From positions 11,036,001 through 11,100,000 of the forward strand of contig CP075496.1 of NCBI GenBank assembly GCA_021613535.1: a DNA stretch of 64,000 nucleotides. Reading direction: 5' to 3'. Source of the stretch: Adineta vaga. Lineage: Eukaryota > Rotifera. Below the pieces are notes generated by a model. The model was not told the DNA's origin. It made no database searches and saw nothing but the letters and a program-made list of their open reading frames with translations. Below are positions 36,617-49,326 of this stretch, in pieces. Within the stretch, counting starts at the first letter, position 1, and every line of letters begins with the position of its first letter. The position numbers and the translations under genes are program-made.

Positions 36617-37273
36617 TTAACATTTCCAACCAGCAGGACATTCAGATCGACATTCATGATACCATTTTGAATGTACAACACAACGAAGACCTTCTTTACA
36701 TTTTGTCAAACCAACATAACCTTCGCCACCACATGGTGCCCATTCTGATAATGTTTGTCTTTCACAAAACCAACCTTGTGAACAATGTGTTTTACATTCA
36801 CCGTGAACACCTTCTGTTTGAATGAAACAAGCTGTACCCACCGCACAAGCAAATGGTCCACGAATATTTCCTCCATGACATTTACCACCGGGTGGAATTG
36901 TTGGTGGTGCTGGTCGAGTTGCCGTTGCAGCTACATCATTCGATAAACATTGAGAATAATATTTCGATCGTTTAAAACAAATTAAATTTCCTCGACAAGC
37001 TTTCGGACCTTCCCAATCAAGACCACCACATTGTCCAAATTCATCAATTAAACCATCATTATTATTATTATTCTGATTATTGTTGTTGTTGTTATTATTA
37101 TTATTAACATTGGGAGTATTCACTTGAGGATTTAAATTGAAACCTCCACCAGTACCAAAAAATGGTAATTGTTGTGATGGAATTCGACTTCCATAACGAT
37201 CATCAAAAAGGTTCTGTTGTGCGAATATGAAACCAATACATAAAGACAAAAATATTGAAATTAATTTTAACAT
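36617..37273 (-). CDS. Secreted protein with three CBM1-type modules
   Basis: An intronless 218-codon gene. Seen: signal peptide (MLKLISIFLSLCIGFIFAQ); a Gly/Pro/Asn-rich spacer containing a long Asn/Gln run (residues about 54-74); module 1 starting QCGGLDWEGPKAC with 10-5-9 cysteine spacing and ending YYSQC; a Pro/Thr linker; a divergent module 2 (KCHGGNIRGPFAC...GVHGEC) lacking the Y-Y-x-Q aromatics; and module 3 (PCGGEGYVGLTKC...KWYHEC). Modules 2 and 3 are followed by C-x3-W-x-C-type motifs, the last ending the protein as CPAGWKC. It is a paralogue of the four-module gene 1.7 kb away on the same strand, but without introns. It is inferred to be an extracellular carbohydrate-binding protein without an enzyme domain. 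Confidence 0.82.
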   Translation of the reverse strand: MLKLISIFLSLCIGFIFAQQNLFDDRYGSRIPSQQLPFFGTGGGFNLNPQVNTPNVNNNNNNNNNNQNNNNNDGLIDEFGQCGGLDWEGPKACRGNLICFKRSKYYSQCLSNDVAATATRPAPPTIPPGGKCHGGNIRGPFACAVGTACFIQTEGVHGECKTHCSQGWFCERQTLSEWAPCGGEGYVGLTKCKEGLRCVVHSKWYHECRSECPAGWKC

Positions 37274-37729
37274 CTTGAATATATATATTTGATTAGTAAA
37301 CGAATGAATTTTAATCGGTTTTATTCAAATGTTTTTATACATGTTGAATTTGTATACAACCTTGACTAGACTTATAATTCAATGTCAATAGAACATTTTT
37401 TGACAAAATATGACTTAAGTAGAGCGGTTCAAGAAAAACTTTCTAAAGATTGTCTATACGTATCATCATTGACTTACTTAATAAAGAACCTTGACAAAAG
37501 ATTAGTAATCATGTGATAATCTCCTTGTTTATGATGACGATACCAACAAGGACTAATAAACATCAATATTATCCGAGGTTTTCTTCCTATAAGCATATTT
37601 GGCGCATATTTATTTGATAAGTCTTTATTAAATAATGTCAAGTGCAACATATCTATTGGCAGATAAAAATGAAACAATGTATAGAAAGAAAAGGAAAGAG
37701 TTTTGATTTATCATTTGATAAACTTTGTC

Positions 37730-37951
37730 TTTAGTTCATGGACATATGATCGATTTCTTTCAAATGCATCAATTGAAAAAAAAGATCTAAGTCTACTTGG
37801 ATTTGTTACTGGAATTTTAAGTCTTCTAACTATAATGGCTAGTTTAATCTTTCGAATTATTTTCTATGTCCATAAGAAAATCATATCAGAAGATATTCCA
37901 TTAAAATCTCCATCAATATCAAGTTTCACAACGCACGGATACAACAAGTGA
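37730..37951 (+). CDS. Possible exon encoding a small membrane protein
   Basis: An open frame with a TTTAG acceptor at about 37729-37733 runs to a stop at 37951. It encodes a short polar start (SWTYDRFLSN), one hydrophobic span (LLGFVTGILSLLTIMASLIF) and a basic-to-polar tail. It has no in-frame ATG before the membrane span, so an upstream exon would be required; no convincing one was found. Its layout (short ectodomain, one span, short tail) resembles the ORF at 36187-36468. It could be a pseudogene fragment. Confidence 0.25.
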   Translation, partial: FSSWTYDRFLSNASIEKKDLSLLGFVTGILSLLTIMASLIFRIIFYVHKKIISEDIPLKSPSISSFTTHGYNK

Positions 37952-38096
37952 ATTCTAATCTTAAAAGATTTCAATTGAATATGGCGCAATCAAACGCGCA
38001 TGTTTTCTTTTCAAATATAATCAGTTACTAAGATAAAACAAAATTTCATTTTATTATCTATTTCTTTTTGTGTTTGTGTATTTATCTCTGAAAATA

Positions 38097-38444
38097 ATGA
38101 AATTTAATTTTGATTCCAAAATTCTTTCACTTCAAATTCCAAGTGGAATTCTTTTGGGTATTTTATCTGTATTAATCTCACAATTTATTCACATTCCATT
38201 AATACCAATAAAAATTCAAATACTCATTTGTATTATTCTTTTATTAGACATTCTACATTTATTGGGAAAAATTGATATTGATATATCAAATTTATGTCAA
38301 CGACAAAAATTTCAACGAAAAATTGAAAATAATCATCCACAGAAACTCATTCAAATCTATCTTGAAGAACATTTAATCTTTCTTATTTGTTTATTTGCTT
38401 CTTTATTTATCAGCCGATTAGTATTTAGTTCATTTCGTAAATAA
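38097..38444 (+). CDS. Small multi-pass membrane protein, FUN14-like
   Basis: The ATG at 38097 (MKFNFDSK) gives about 115 residues. Seen: a glycine-bearing hydrophobic span (IPSGILLGILSVLISQ), a second span (IQILICIILLLDILHLL), the short loop GKIDIDISNLCQ, a basic hydrophilic stretch and a third span (LIFLICLFASLFISRLVF). From family knowledge, FUN14-domain mitochondrial outer-membrane proteins have an N-terminal G-x3-G span and a G-x-(I/V)-x-(I/V)-D-W motif after the second span; the G-K-I-D-I-D loop is reminiscent, but the tryptophan is missing and overall similarity is weak. The family call is tentative; a small unrelated membrane protein is the alternative. Confidence 0.4.
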   Translation: MKFNFDSKILSLQIPSGILLGILSVLISQFIHIPLIPIKIQILICIILLLDILHLLGKIDIDISNLCQRQKFQRKIENNHPQKLIQIYLEEHLIFLICLFASLFISRLVFSSFRK

Positions 38445-38646
38445 TCACGAAAAATAAAATCGTTTTTTTTCTCATTCGAATAAATCTATTTAAACTTCAA
38501 CTACCATTTCATTTGTTCTACATACAAATTTTATTGAATTCTAAAAGAAAAATTCTTATTCTCATTATCTATTTATATCTGTATAAAAAAAACACTATCA
38601 ATAAAATCAAATCTATGAATTACAAAATATAACAAACAACGAACGT

Positions 38647-39819
38647 TCATTTCATATTATTAGTAAATATTCCGAATATTTTTTCATATTTATTACATTC
38701 ACCAATAAAATTCCATGAAATTTGTTGTGTGAAATTGCCCATGGATTTTTTCTTCACTAATTTTTTATACATTTTGGTCATTGTCGTTTTTTCTCGGGAA
38801 TTTATTTCATTATCAATTAACATCCAAATCTGATAAATCATTTCGAATCTTTCAAAATAAATCTCATCAATCAATTGAATTTCATAAAATTTTTCCATAA
38901 GTATAAGAATAGAATAAAGAATATGACGTAGATTTGGTAAATCCATATTTGCTTCTAGATGATTTCAAAAGAAATGTCAATAGATCGATTTAAGATAAGT
39001 AAATAATTACTTTTGATTTTCTTTTGATCATCTTTAAGGTAACGTCGAAGAATCGAATCATTTTCAAAATCTCCATAGTCATCATCAAATACGAAACTTT
39101 GTTCGACACGTACAATTGACACTGGTAACATGATATCAAACATATGCAACCAACAATTAGCACATACATTAAATAATGCATGTAAACGTCGACGAAATTT
39201 ATCTAACGGATTTTCTACGAAAAAAATAAACAAACAAATGGTAGATTAAAGAAAGAAGTTTGTTTTCATTGAATTCATTACCGTAGAAAGTACAACATAA
39301 TCGTATAAAATTTAAAAGAGCTTCAGCACGAAAGAAAAATGTTTTTTCAATTCCTTTTTTTTCGATATTTAATTTTAATGCTTTAAGATTTCGTTCTATT
39401 TCCATGATTTCACCCATTATAGCTGCATCCATGGTTGTACCATATTCAACATGTTGTTGCATTAAACGTATCGATTCATTGAACCAATAATAACTGGATT
39501 TCGATATAACAAAACGTGATCGATCTCCAAGTGGATCGATGATAATTAAATCTAAAAATTAAATTTTACCATCGTATATTTATAGATTGACAATGAGAAG
39601 ATGTTTTATTTTTCTCTTACAATCACTTTTTGATTTACATTCAAATACTTGTGGCATATTTGTTTCAATTATATTTTGTATTCGTTTCCAATGTGATGTG
39701 ATATCAAGTGAACGTTTGAATTTTTTTCTAGGTAATGTAGTTAATTCTTCGGAAGGTAATTGTTTCTTTATTGTTGATGATGATGATGATGCACGTTGAA
39801 CAATTGAAACTGTACTCAT
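38647..39819 (-). CDS. Unrecognised alpha-helical protein
   Basis: The ATG at 39819 (MSTVSIVQR) follows a CAG acceptor-like site by 2 nt. Four exons join in phase: 39819 to about 39622; about 39556-39284; about 39218-39013; and about 38955-38647. The product is roughly 320 residues. Seen: a Ser-rich, basic N terminus (PRKKFKR), then Leu/Ile/Phe/Lys-rich sequence predicted to be helical throughout, with a Cys-containing HALFNVCANCWLHMF segment and an acidic DDDYGDFEND loop. There are no membrane spans or catalytic motifs. The clean intron phases and full-length open frame support a real gene. No family is recognised and no function assigned. Confidence 0.65.
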
Positions 39820-39824
39820 AACTG

Positions 39825-41249
39825 ATTTATTTAACAAATGAATAGTGGGTATAAAACAATGTTTGATGGTTATGCTGAAAATGTGCCGTTCATCGAGGTA
39901 TTTTATGGATGAAATTTAATGATAGTCGCTAATAATGTTTTCTCAAATAGATGATTGGCTTTTATGATTTATTTTCACACTTATCATCTTATCGTATTAT
40001 ATAAGGAAAAAAAGAAAGAAAAAGAATTGATTACATTGTTCAAAATAGGTCAGTCTGGTTAGGTTAGGTTATTAGGTGGATAGACTTTAATTTACTTAGA
40101 AATTATCAGGATGAAAGTTTCTCATAGTTGTAATTAAAGGTTCGAATAAAAGTGCGTCTTCTCATCAGAAGAATCTGATATTTTGCGAGATGTCTAATTG
40201 AATTGACCTGTTCCTTACATTTAATAAAAGAAACAATTCTCAGTAGGGGACGACGATTCCATTATGTCTTTGGAGGGCGTAAATAACGATTTATTTGTTT
40301 GATGGATGTCTTAGAACAGTTTTATTAAGAAAAGTAAATAAAAAAAAAGACATGACTTTAAAAGTAGCAACTTATTTAAACAGTAAAAAAAATGTTGATT
40401 CAACCGATCTATTTATAATCATTGATGAAACACAGATATGGATTAGAATAATTCAAATCAATAACTTTTTTCTAAAAATAATCAAAATATTCCTAAGTGA
40501 TGCGCGTTGTAACGTAAAGAAATATGCACCACGTGTTCTTTAGTAAATATATGATAAAAAATCTTCTACACTTATTAATCACCCGGAAATAAAAAAATTA
40601 ACAGTCTTGTTCTAATTCAACATGCTAAAACAGATCTTTTCTTTTTATCAAATAAAATCATATAATCTCCATCATCCATACTTATATAATAATCATGATA
40701 TCAGTTAAAATCATGATAAAAACAAATAAATGAACATGTGGTATTTCAGCAACCTTATGAAGAAGAACTCATTACAAACTTTTTATGCGATGCATTATAC
40801 TTTTTCTTGATGAAAATAACTAATTTATTATTATCGTAAATGTAGGACATTTATCATTAAACTGTTGCTCAAAAACAGGAAAGTTCTTTTCCAAATGGCT
40901 GATTCTGAAATGCATTTGCGTAATTGTCTAACAGACATTCATACTACTTTATGTGCGTGATATTTCTAAATGAATGCATTTTTTATTAATGTTCAACAGA
41001 GAAGTTTGTTTATACTCGATTAATTCAGTAAATTAATTTTAGAAATTCATTCGAATATTGTTAGTTAATAAAAGAACGGAAAAAGAAATTTTCAGTTGAA
41101 CTTTAATTTTAATATAGAAGAAATCATAAAAATTGATGTGATACTTTCGAATTATTGAATGAAAACTTTATACTATTTATGTTTTTGTATTTTATTGAGA
41201 TTTTCACTATAGTAAACAACGAAAAATTTCACAAGAATATAGTCAGATT
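39825..41249. other. AT-rich intergenic region
   Basis: No gene is supported. A short TTAGG-like cluster (about 40054-40071) looks telomere-repeat-like but is only about two and a half units and is probably chance. The right part is the 3' flank of the bHLH-PAS gene. Confidence 0.45.
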
Positions 41250-42857
41250 TTAAAATAGTTCATCTTTTGTAATCCAATCATTTGCATCGAAATATGTTGG
41301 TGCATTTTGTGTTGTTGAATGATGTTGAATTAGATGATGTTGTTGTTGATGATTTGAATTATTCAAATGTTGCATGGATGTTGTTGGTGGTTCAGATTCT
41401 GATAATAATTTTTCAATTTCTTTTGCACCATCTGCTAAATCGTACATGGATGTTTCAACTTTATTATTTATACATTTAAATGTTAATTCAATAAAATCTG
41501 CTCGATGAAGTATTGGATTAAAGAATGATTTAATCTCTAATGTCATCGGTATTAATGATTGATTATTTGGATAAACAAAATGACAAGCTATTGGTTCATT
41601 TGTTGTTGTTGTTGTTGAACGTAATAATGATTGATGAACATGTCCTTGTTCTTGTTTAGGTATGAAATCTAGAATAGATTTATGACGAAATGTATCATAA
41701 GATACCGATGGTAATGTTGAAACTGAACGATCAATAAGAAAGATTTTCCAATCATGTGGTGAACATCGACAACGAAATGTAAATAACTGAGGATTTTTAT
41801 ACATATTCATATTTGTTTCACTATATTTAGTTAATAATGGTAAATGACATATACCAATAAATGCAAGAATACCTGGAGCATTGGTTTGTAAAGGTGTTAA
41901 TGAATGATCCAGCATTTTTGTCATACCATCAATATTAACCGATGAATATGTTTCACTATTTCCTTGTTTCAATCGACAATCGAAATGAATTTTAACACCA
42001 ACACGTTGATTTAAAGACATTAACTGACTTTGAATACGTAATAGATCTTCTGGATGAACAAATGAAAGCAAATTCTGTCCTAACCATTGATCAGGTGGAA
42101 CATTAAGTACGCGATTAATTGAATCAGTAACATGAATAATACAGAATGAAGAAGATTCAACTGTTGTAACGAAAAGGAAAGCATTACTTGCTTCGATTGT
42201 TAGAAAATTTAATTCATTATCGGTTAAATTCGATGGACGTAGGGGATCATGTTTATGTCGTACATTCATTTCTGTAATTTGTTTAGCAGCTATTCTAAGT
42301 AAATCAAGATGATGTAATTTAGCAGATTTTGAATCATTTCGATCAGCAATTAAACTTGATAATTCACGAAAATGTGCTTTTTCTAAAGCACGTCGTTGAG
42401 CTTCAACTTGAGTATGTTTTTCACGTTTACGTGCAAGATCAGTTTCTTCTTCTTCTTCGTCATCGTTATCATCTGAACTACCTTCTTCTGCTGATGTTGT
42501 CAAATGTGATGCAGTTGTCATAGTTATACCTCGACCTGATGGTAAACCACGAGAAAAATCTATTGATCGACGTTGAAATGTTGGATATGCTGTATCCGAA
42601 ATATTGCTATTGTCACTATAAATCGAGGCGGGAGAATAACTTGCATCTGTGTCAATGGTAGCTTTTCGTTTTTTCGATGTTGTCATTCCAGATAGAGTGG
42701 ATTGAGCCATTATAGGCATTGGATTTGGATTCATTGATGTTGCAGGACCTAGTCCGAAAATCTCACTTTCAATTGATGTATCCGGCGCATTGGAAAGAAA
42801 ACCATCCGTATTTGGATATGAATTATATTCAGGGTAGAAAGATACTGGATTTTGCAT
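41250..42857 (-). CDS. bHLH-PAS transcription factor, ARNT/BMAL-like
   Basis: An intronless 535-codon gene. Domains: Ser/Pro-rich N terminus with an acidic run before the bHLH (residues about 125-145); a basic region and helix-loop-helix (KHTQVEAQRRALEKAHFREL..., residues about 148-200); PAS-A starting at LTDNELNFLTIEASNAFLFV with NVPPDQWLGQNLLSFVHPED; PAS-B around residues 345-465 (FTFRCRCSPHDWKIFLID...ILDFIPKQEQGHVHQSL); and a Gln/His-rich C-terminal tail. From family knowledge, the L-T-D-x-E-L-x-x-L...EA-x-x-x-F-L-F segment and H-P-x-D motif are typical of class II partners (ARNT, BMAL/Cycle). The role is an obligate dimer partner that binds E-box-related DNA in the nucleus. The basic region is divergent (the class II N-H-S-E-x-E-R-R-R is not matched), so DNA specificity is uncertain. 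The absence of introns suggests retroposition or intron loss. Confidence 0.85.
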   Translation of the reverse strand: MQNPVSFYPEYNSYPNTDGFLSNAPDTSIESEIFGLGPATSMNPNPMPIMAQSTLSGMTTSKKRKATIDTDASYSPASIYSDNSNISDTAYPTFQRRSIDFSRGLPSGRGITMTTASHLTTSAEEGSSDDNDDEEEEETDLARKREKHTQVEAQRRALEKAHFRELSSLIADRNDSKSAKLHHLDLLRIAAKQITEMNVRHKHDPLRPSNLTDNELNFLTIEASNAFLFVTTVESSSFCIIHVTDSINRVLNVPPDQWLGQNLLSFVHPEDLLRIQSQLMSLNQRVGVKIHFDCRLKQGNSETYSSVNIDGMTKMLDHSLTPLQTNAPGILAFIGICHLPLLTKYSETNMNMYKNPQLFTFRCRCSPHDWKIFLIDRSVSTLPSVSYDTFRHKSILDFIPKQEQGHVHQSLLRSTTTTTNEPIACHFVYPNNQSLIPMTLEIKSFFNPILHRADFIELTFKCINNKVETSMYDLADGAKEIEKLLSESEPPTTSMQHLNNSNHQQQHHLIQHHSTTQNAPTYFDANDWITKDELF

Positions 42858-43310
42858 TGTTTATAATGTGTAAAATAAAAAATAATGATCAATATAAGTA
42901 TCTTGAAACTTAGAAAGATAAAATGAGTTCGCCTACGCAAACACCGGTGTGCATGATTTTTAACATATTTGTGCACTATTTATCGTCATACGCACGTAGG
43001 ACGTAAATAATAATAAATTCTGTTCTTTTTCTTCTCTTCTTTTCTTGTCTCAGTTTTTTCTTTTCTCGTCACCCACCTTCATCATTTTTTATTCCTCTTT
43101 TATTATTACCTGAATGTTTTGACGAGACGATAACAAATGAAGCTTTTTTTTTCTCTACTATTTACTTGCCATTTTTTCCTCTTTTTCACTGTCGTTTTGG
43201 TAGTAAATCGTTTTTCTTTTTCCTACTTTTTTTCTTCTTGTTCTTATAACTCAAACGACTTTTCTTGATTAAGACTTAACATAGAAAAACGTTGCTTTTT
43301 CTTCCCTGAT
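42858..43310. other. Intergenic region, pyrimidine-rich
   Basis: This is the 5' flank of the bHLH-PAS gene and the 3' flank of the Ly6-like gene. The plus strand at 43010-43270 is strikingly T/C-rich (TTTTCTTCTC-type runs). No gene is seen. Confidence 0.45.
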
Positions 43311-43814
43311 CTAATAATTTATTGGATAAGAAATCGAAAGGAAAAATAACGATAGGATTAGAAATCTATCATTCTTAGAAAAATTTGTTCGATTACATCC
43401 ATCAGTTGTACAAAGAGTAATTGTTCCTTGCATTTTGATTTCACCATCAATACCAGCAAAGTTTTTCAAACGAAAATGTCCTGTCGAATCTAATGATCTT
43501 GTTGAATCCATGATATTTTCTGTAATACATGTTCGTAAATAGAGAGGTTTATGAACTAATGAACGATTTAAACTAGTATCAACATCAACAATAATACCAG
43601 ATATTTTAACACAAAATCGAGCAGGAAATAAGCCATTTCTATCGCGTATGGTTGCTTGACATTCATATTCAAGTCGATTATCAATTGGATTAAATGGATC
43701 TTTACAGGGATCATATTGAAAGTCAGTTGTCATACATTTAAAACAAGATAATGATTGAATTTGTTCAATACAATAGAAAATTATTAGAACGATAATAGTA
43801 GGAAAAAACATCAT
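43311..43814 (-). CDS. Ly6/uPAR-type three-finger, GPI-anchored-like protein
   Basis: An intronless 167-codon gene starting MMFFP. Seen: a signal peptide (FPTIIVLIIFYCIEQIQS), then mature SLSCFKCMTTDFQYDPCKDPF, internal cysteines in YECQAT and RFCVKISG, LRTCITEN and the C-terminal CTTDGCN signature that closes three-finger domains, followed by a hydrophobic tail (FLILSLFFLSISYPI) suited to a GPI-anchor signal. The cysteine layout (C-x2-C near the start, C-x4-CN at the end) is that of Ly6 and quiver/sleepless proteins. It is inferred to be an extracellular, membrane-tethered modulator of channels or receptors; the target is unknown. The middle region (residues about 55-125) is longer than in most Ly6 proteins. 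Confidence 0.7.
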   Translation of the reverse strand: MMFFPTIIVLIIFYCIEQIQSLSCFKCMTTDFQYDPCKDPFNPIDNRLEYECQATIRDRNGLFPARFCVKISGIIVDVDTSLNRSLVHKPLYLRTCITENIMDSTRSLDSTGHFRLKNFAGIDGEIKMQGTITLCTTDGCNRTNFSKNDRFLILSLFFLSISYPINY

Positions 43815-45438
43815 TTATGATTGCAATCTATTTCCTAGAATTTGTATATGTTTGTTTCTATACTTGATTTCTCAACTATTTTTTTTTCTCTTACTTCGTC
43901 GATGATTTTTTTTTCTGTGCTATCGTGCTCATAAAGAACTAACTAACTAGCAACATTCAATAGCTCTCGTTGTAATTCGATGTTAATAATAGTTACTACT
44001 ATTACTGTATGTTTCTTTTTCCCGAGCTCCTTCTTCTTCTTCGTCGTCGTTGTCGTTTTTTGTTGACACGACCTGATGAGATGCATATGCATTTATTGAA
44101 GAAATAAGATGTTCGATATCTTTTTGTTTTTGTTGAACTCAGGAGAATTGCATATTGACACGAAAGAATATTATTATCAATTATAATAAATGAGTACTTT
44201 AGCAGAAAACGAAGACATGAAAAACATTCTTTGTTTTATAATTTCTATTTAGCAAACGTATGTTTTATGTTAAATAATTGTTGATTTAATGTCAAAGAAG
44301 TTTAACTTCCCGAGAGGATTAAAAATAATTCTTTTTTTTGTTTCATCTGGAAGAAAATTGTTTAAATCATATAGCGTTTTTCAAAAAGGAATTTGTTAAA
44401 TTTGATGGAAAACAAACAGATGTTGTAAAAAGCCTTGAGATTTTATGATTATATATGATGGTAAACAAGTTCATCGATGTTTATTTTAATAAACTTGTCA
44501 CAATTTTGTATGTATTGAATTCGTCAAATTTTAGATCGTATTATCTATATCCCATAGAGCATATCGTTCGATTCTTTGACAATTCAGATAATTAGTTTTA
44601 TGGTATATTTAAAAATAATTAATATAATTGATGTTTCTCAAGAGAATTGTTTTAGTTTCTTACAAGATTAATATGATTCCATGTGATGGAGAAGATATTT
44701 ACAAAGATCGATCTTCCAGTAACAATATTAAACTTTGATCATTCAATGGAAAGCCTATGATTAAATTTCGAATTCATCTGTAATATGAGAAACATGTTGA
44801 TAGTATGATACTTGATTCGCTTAAAGAAATTGTCACATGAATAAATCATCTCTCTTTGTTTCTCATCTATTGAATTTACTAGAACAATAGCGTGGGTTGT
44901 ATATAGAATTACTCTTTGTATGTTTAATATATTATCACATGTATTGGCAATGGGTCATTGACGTCAGCAGTTGCAAATACTAGAATTGACAAAAATGTTA
45001 AATAGAAATGTTCTGATAATGGATAGTAAACAGATAAAGTTTATAGTTCATTTTTACTAGTAAGAATAATGTTGTTATATGTGTATATATACGATAGACA
45101 ATCGAAATAAGATAATCGAATATAAAATAAAATGTCAATGAAGAAAACAGATTTACATAAACTTTTCGAAGCGAGATGCTGACATTTCGTAATAAAACAT
45201 AGATAGTTGGTGATGATTTCGAAAACTTCGATAGTTATAATATAGATTTTGGAAAATGTCGTCATCTAGCGTCATCTACATAGACATTTTATTAAAAAGT
45301 ATATCGTCTATGAATAACCAATCAAATCGAAGATGTATTTCTACATTACCTTTTTTGTTGTTTTCCTTTACTAAGCTGTAATACGTCGATTGTTTTCTAT
45401 TGATAGCAGTTGTAATTCTTATTTCTATTGCCATTTAG
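43815..45438. other. AT-rich intergenic region upstream of CDC5L
   Basis: No gene is supported. Contains CTTCTTC/GTCGTCGTTGTCG repeats near 44027-44060. It probably holds the divergent promoters of the Ly6-like gene (-) and of the CDC5L-led array (+). Confidence 0.45.
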
Positions 45439-45462
45439 ATTATTTGAAATAAGTTCACAAAG
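45436..45462 (+). promoter_or_regulatory. Splice acceptor and 24-nt leader before CDC5L
   Basis: TTTAG ends at 45438 after a pyrimidine-rich stretch; the ATG follows 24 nt later. It is consistent with a trans-splice acceptor or a 5'UTR intron. Confidence 0.4.
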
Positions 45463-48355
<2,893 letters not shown>

Positions 48356-48482
48356 AAAAAAATTCACATGTTTTTTGTTTGTCTTTGTCTTTGTCTTCTT
48401 TTTTCTTTCTGTCTTCTTTTTTTTGTATAAAAATCGTTTTGTTTCTTCAGCAAGAAAAAATTCAACTAACCACCTGAATTTT

Positions 48483-48510
48483 CAGATAGTTAATATTTAC
48501 TTTGATAAAC
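48483..48510 (+). promoter_or_regulatory. Splice acceptor and 25-nt leader before PDCD5
   Basis: The tract CCACCTGAATTTTCAG ends at 48485 and the ATG begins at 48511. The whole CDC5L-PDCD5 gap is only 155 bp, leaving little room for a separate promoter, which favours a trans-splice acceptor. Confidence 0.5.
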
Positions 48511-49123
48511 ATGACAGATTCAGAACTTGATGCAATTCGTGCTAAACGTCTTGCAGAATTACAACAACAACAACAATTAGGTCAACAACGATCTCCAGGA
48601 GTCGATTCGAATGATCGAAATTCCGCAGAAGAACAACGACACAAACAAGAAGATATGCGTAACACCATGTTAACTTCATTATTAACACAAGAAGCACGTG
48701 CACGTTTAAATACAATTTCATTGACAAAACCCGAAAAAGGTCGTATGGTAGAAGATATTCTTTTGCAAAATGCGAGACGTGGTGCATTCGGTGGTGGAAA
48801 AGTAATAGAATAGAACTAGAAGAAGAAAAACAAAAGAAGACATACATATTTGGTTTGCTTTAGATTAGTGAAGAACAACTGATTGGATTATTAGAACAAG
48901 TTAGCAAAGCTACTGAAAAAACAACAAAAGTTAATGTAAGAACAGGATATCATGAAGAGACTTCACTTGATAGAAAAAAGAATTAATAACATACGTGTAA
49001 AACTAGACTAATGAGATATGACTACTATTGTAAAATGTTTATTATTGGAATTAGAATGATTGATTTTTTTTTCTATTCTAGTTTGATCGACGACGTGCAG
49101 CACTTGATTCAGATTCAGATTGA
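48511..49123 (+). CDS. PDCD5: Programmed cell death protein 5
   Basis: Three exons, 48511-48801, 48864-48935 and 49082-49123, give about 134 residues, close to the family length. Seen: the start MTDSELDAIRAKRLAELQQQ, a short Gln-rich N-terminal helix, the conserved core EEQRHKQEDMRNTMLTSLLT, QEARARLNTISLTKPEKG and VEDILLQNARRGAFGGGK, then ISEEQLIGLLEQVS and the acidic end DRRRAALDSDSD. Family role: small DNA-binding, apoptosis- and chaperonin (TRiC/CCT)-associated protein moving between cytosol and nucleus. The acidic DSDSD end carries the CK2-type site known in homologues. The third intron of 146 nt is longer than most here. Confidence 0.97.
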
Positions 49124-49215
49124 TTGAATTAGTCATCTCTTTTTTTTTCTCTTCAACTTCTTTTTTATATTCTCTACTGTTAGAATGAATTGTAAACGCT
49201 ACTAAGATATTGTTA

Positions 49216-49221
49216 AATAAA
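49216..49221 (+). terminator. Polyadenylation signal AATAAA after PDCD5
   Basis: A canonical hexamer 93 nt after the PDCD5 stop and 95 nt before the next gene's acceptor site, so processing of the two transcripts must happen within about 200 bp. Confidence 0.5.
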
Positions 49222-49313
49222 ACAAAAAATACATCTGCTCAAAGTTGATAGTATATATAGGAAAAAACAGCAATTCTTCTTGTTTATCTTTCAAGATAAT
49301 TACTTTGGCCTTT

Positions 49314-49326
49314 TAGAATAACAACA
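49314..49326 (+). promoter_or_regulatory. Splice acceptor and 10-nt leader before the PRELI gene
   Basis: The tract TACTTTGGCCTTTTAG ends at 49316 and the ATG follows after only 10 nt (AATAACAACA). This is too short for an ordinary 5'UTR unless a leader is added by splicing. Confidence 0.55.

Noticed and set aside
40046-40072. TTAGG-like telomeric repeat cluster
   Set aside because: Only two to three imperfect units in unique DNA; most likely chance, and no subtelomeric context.
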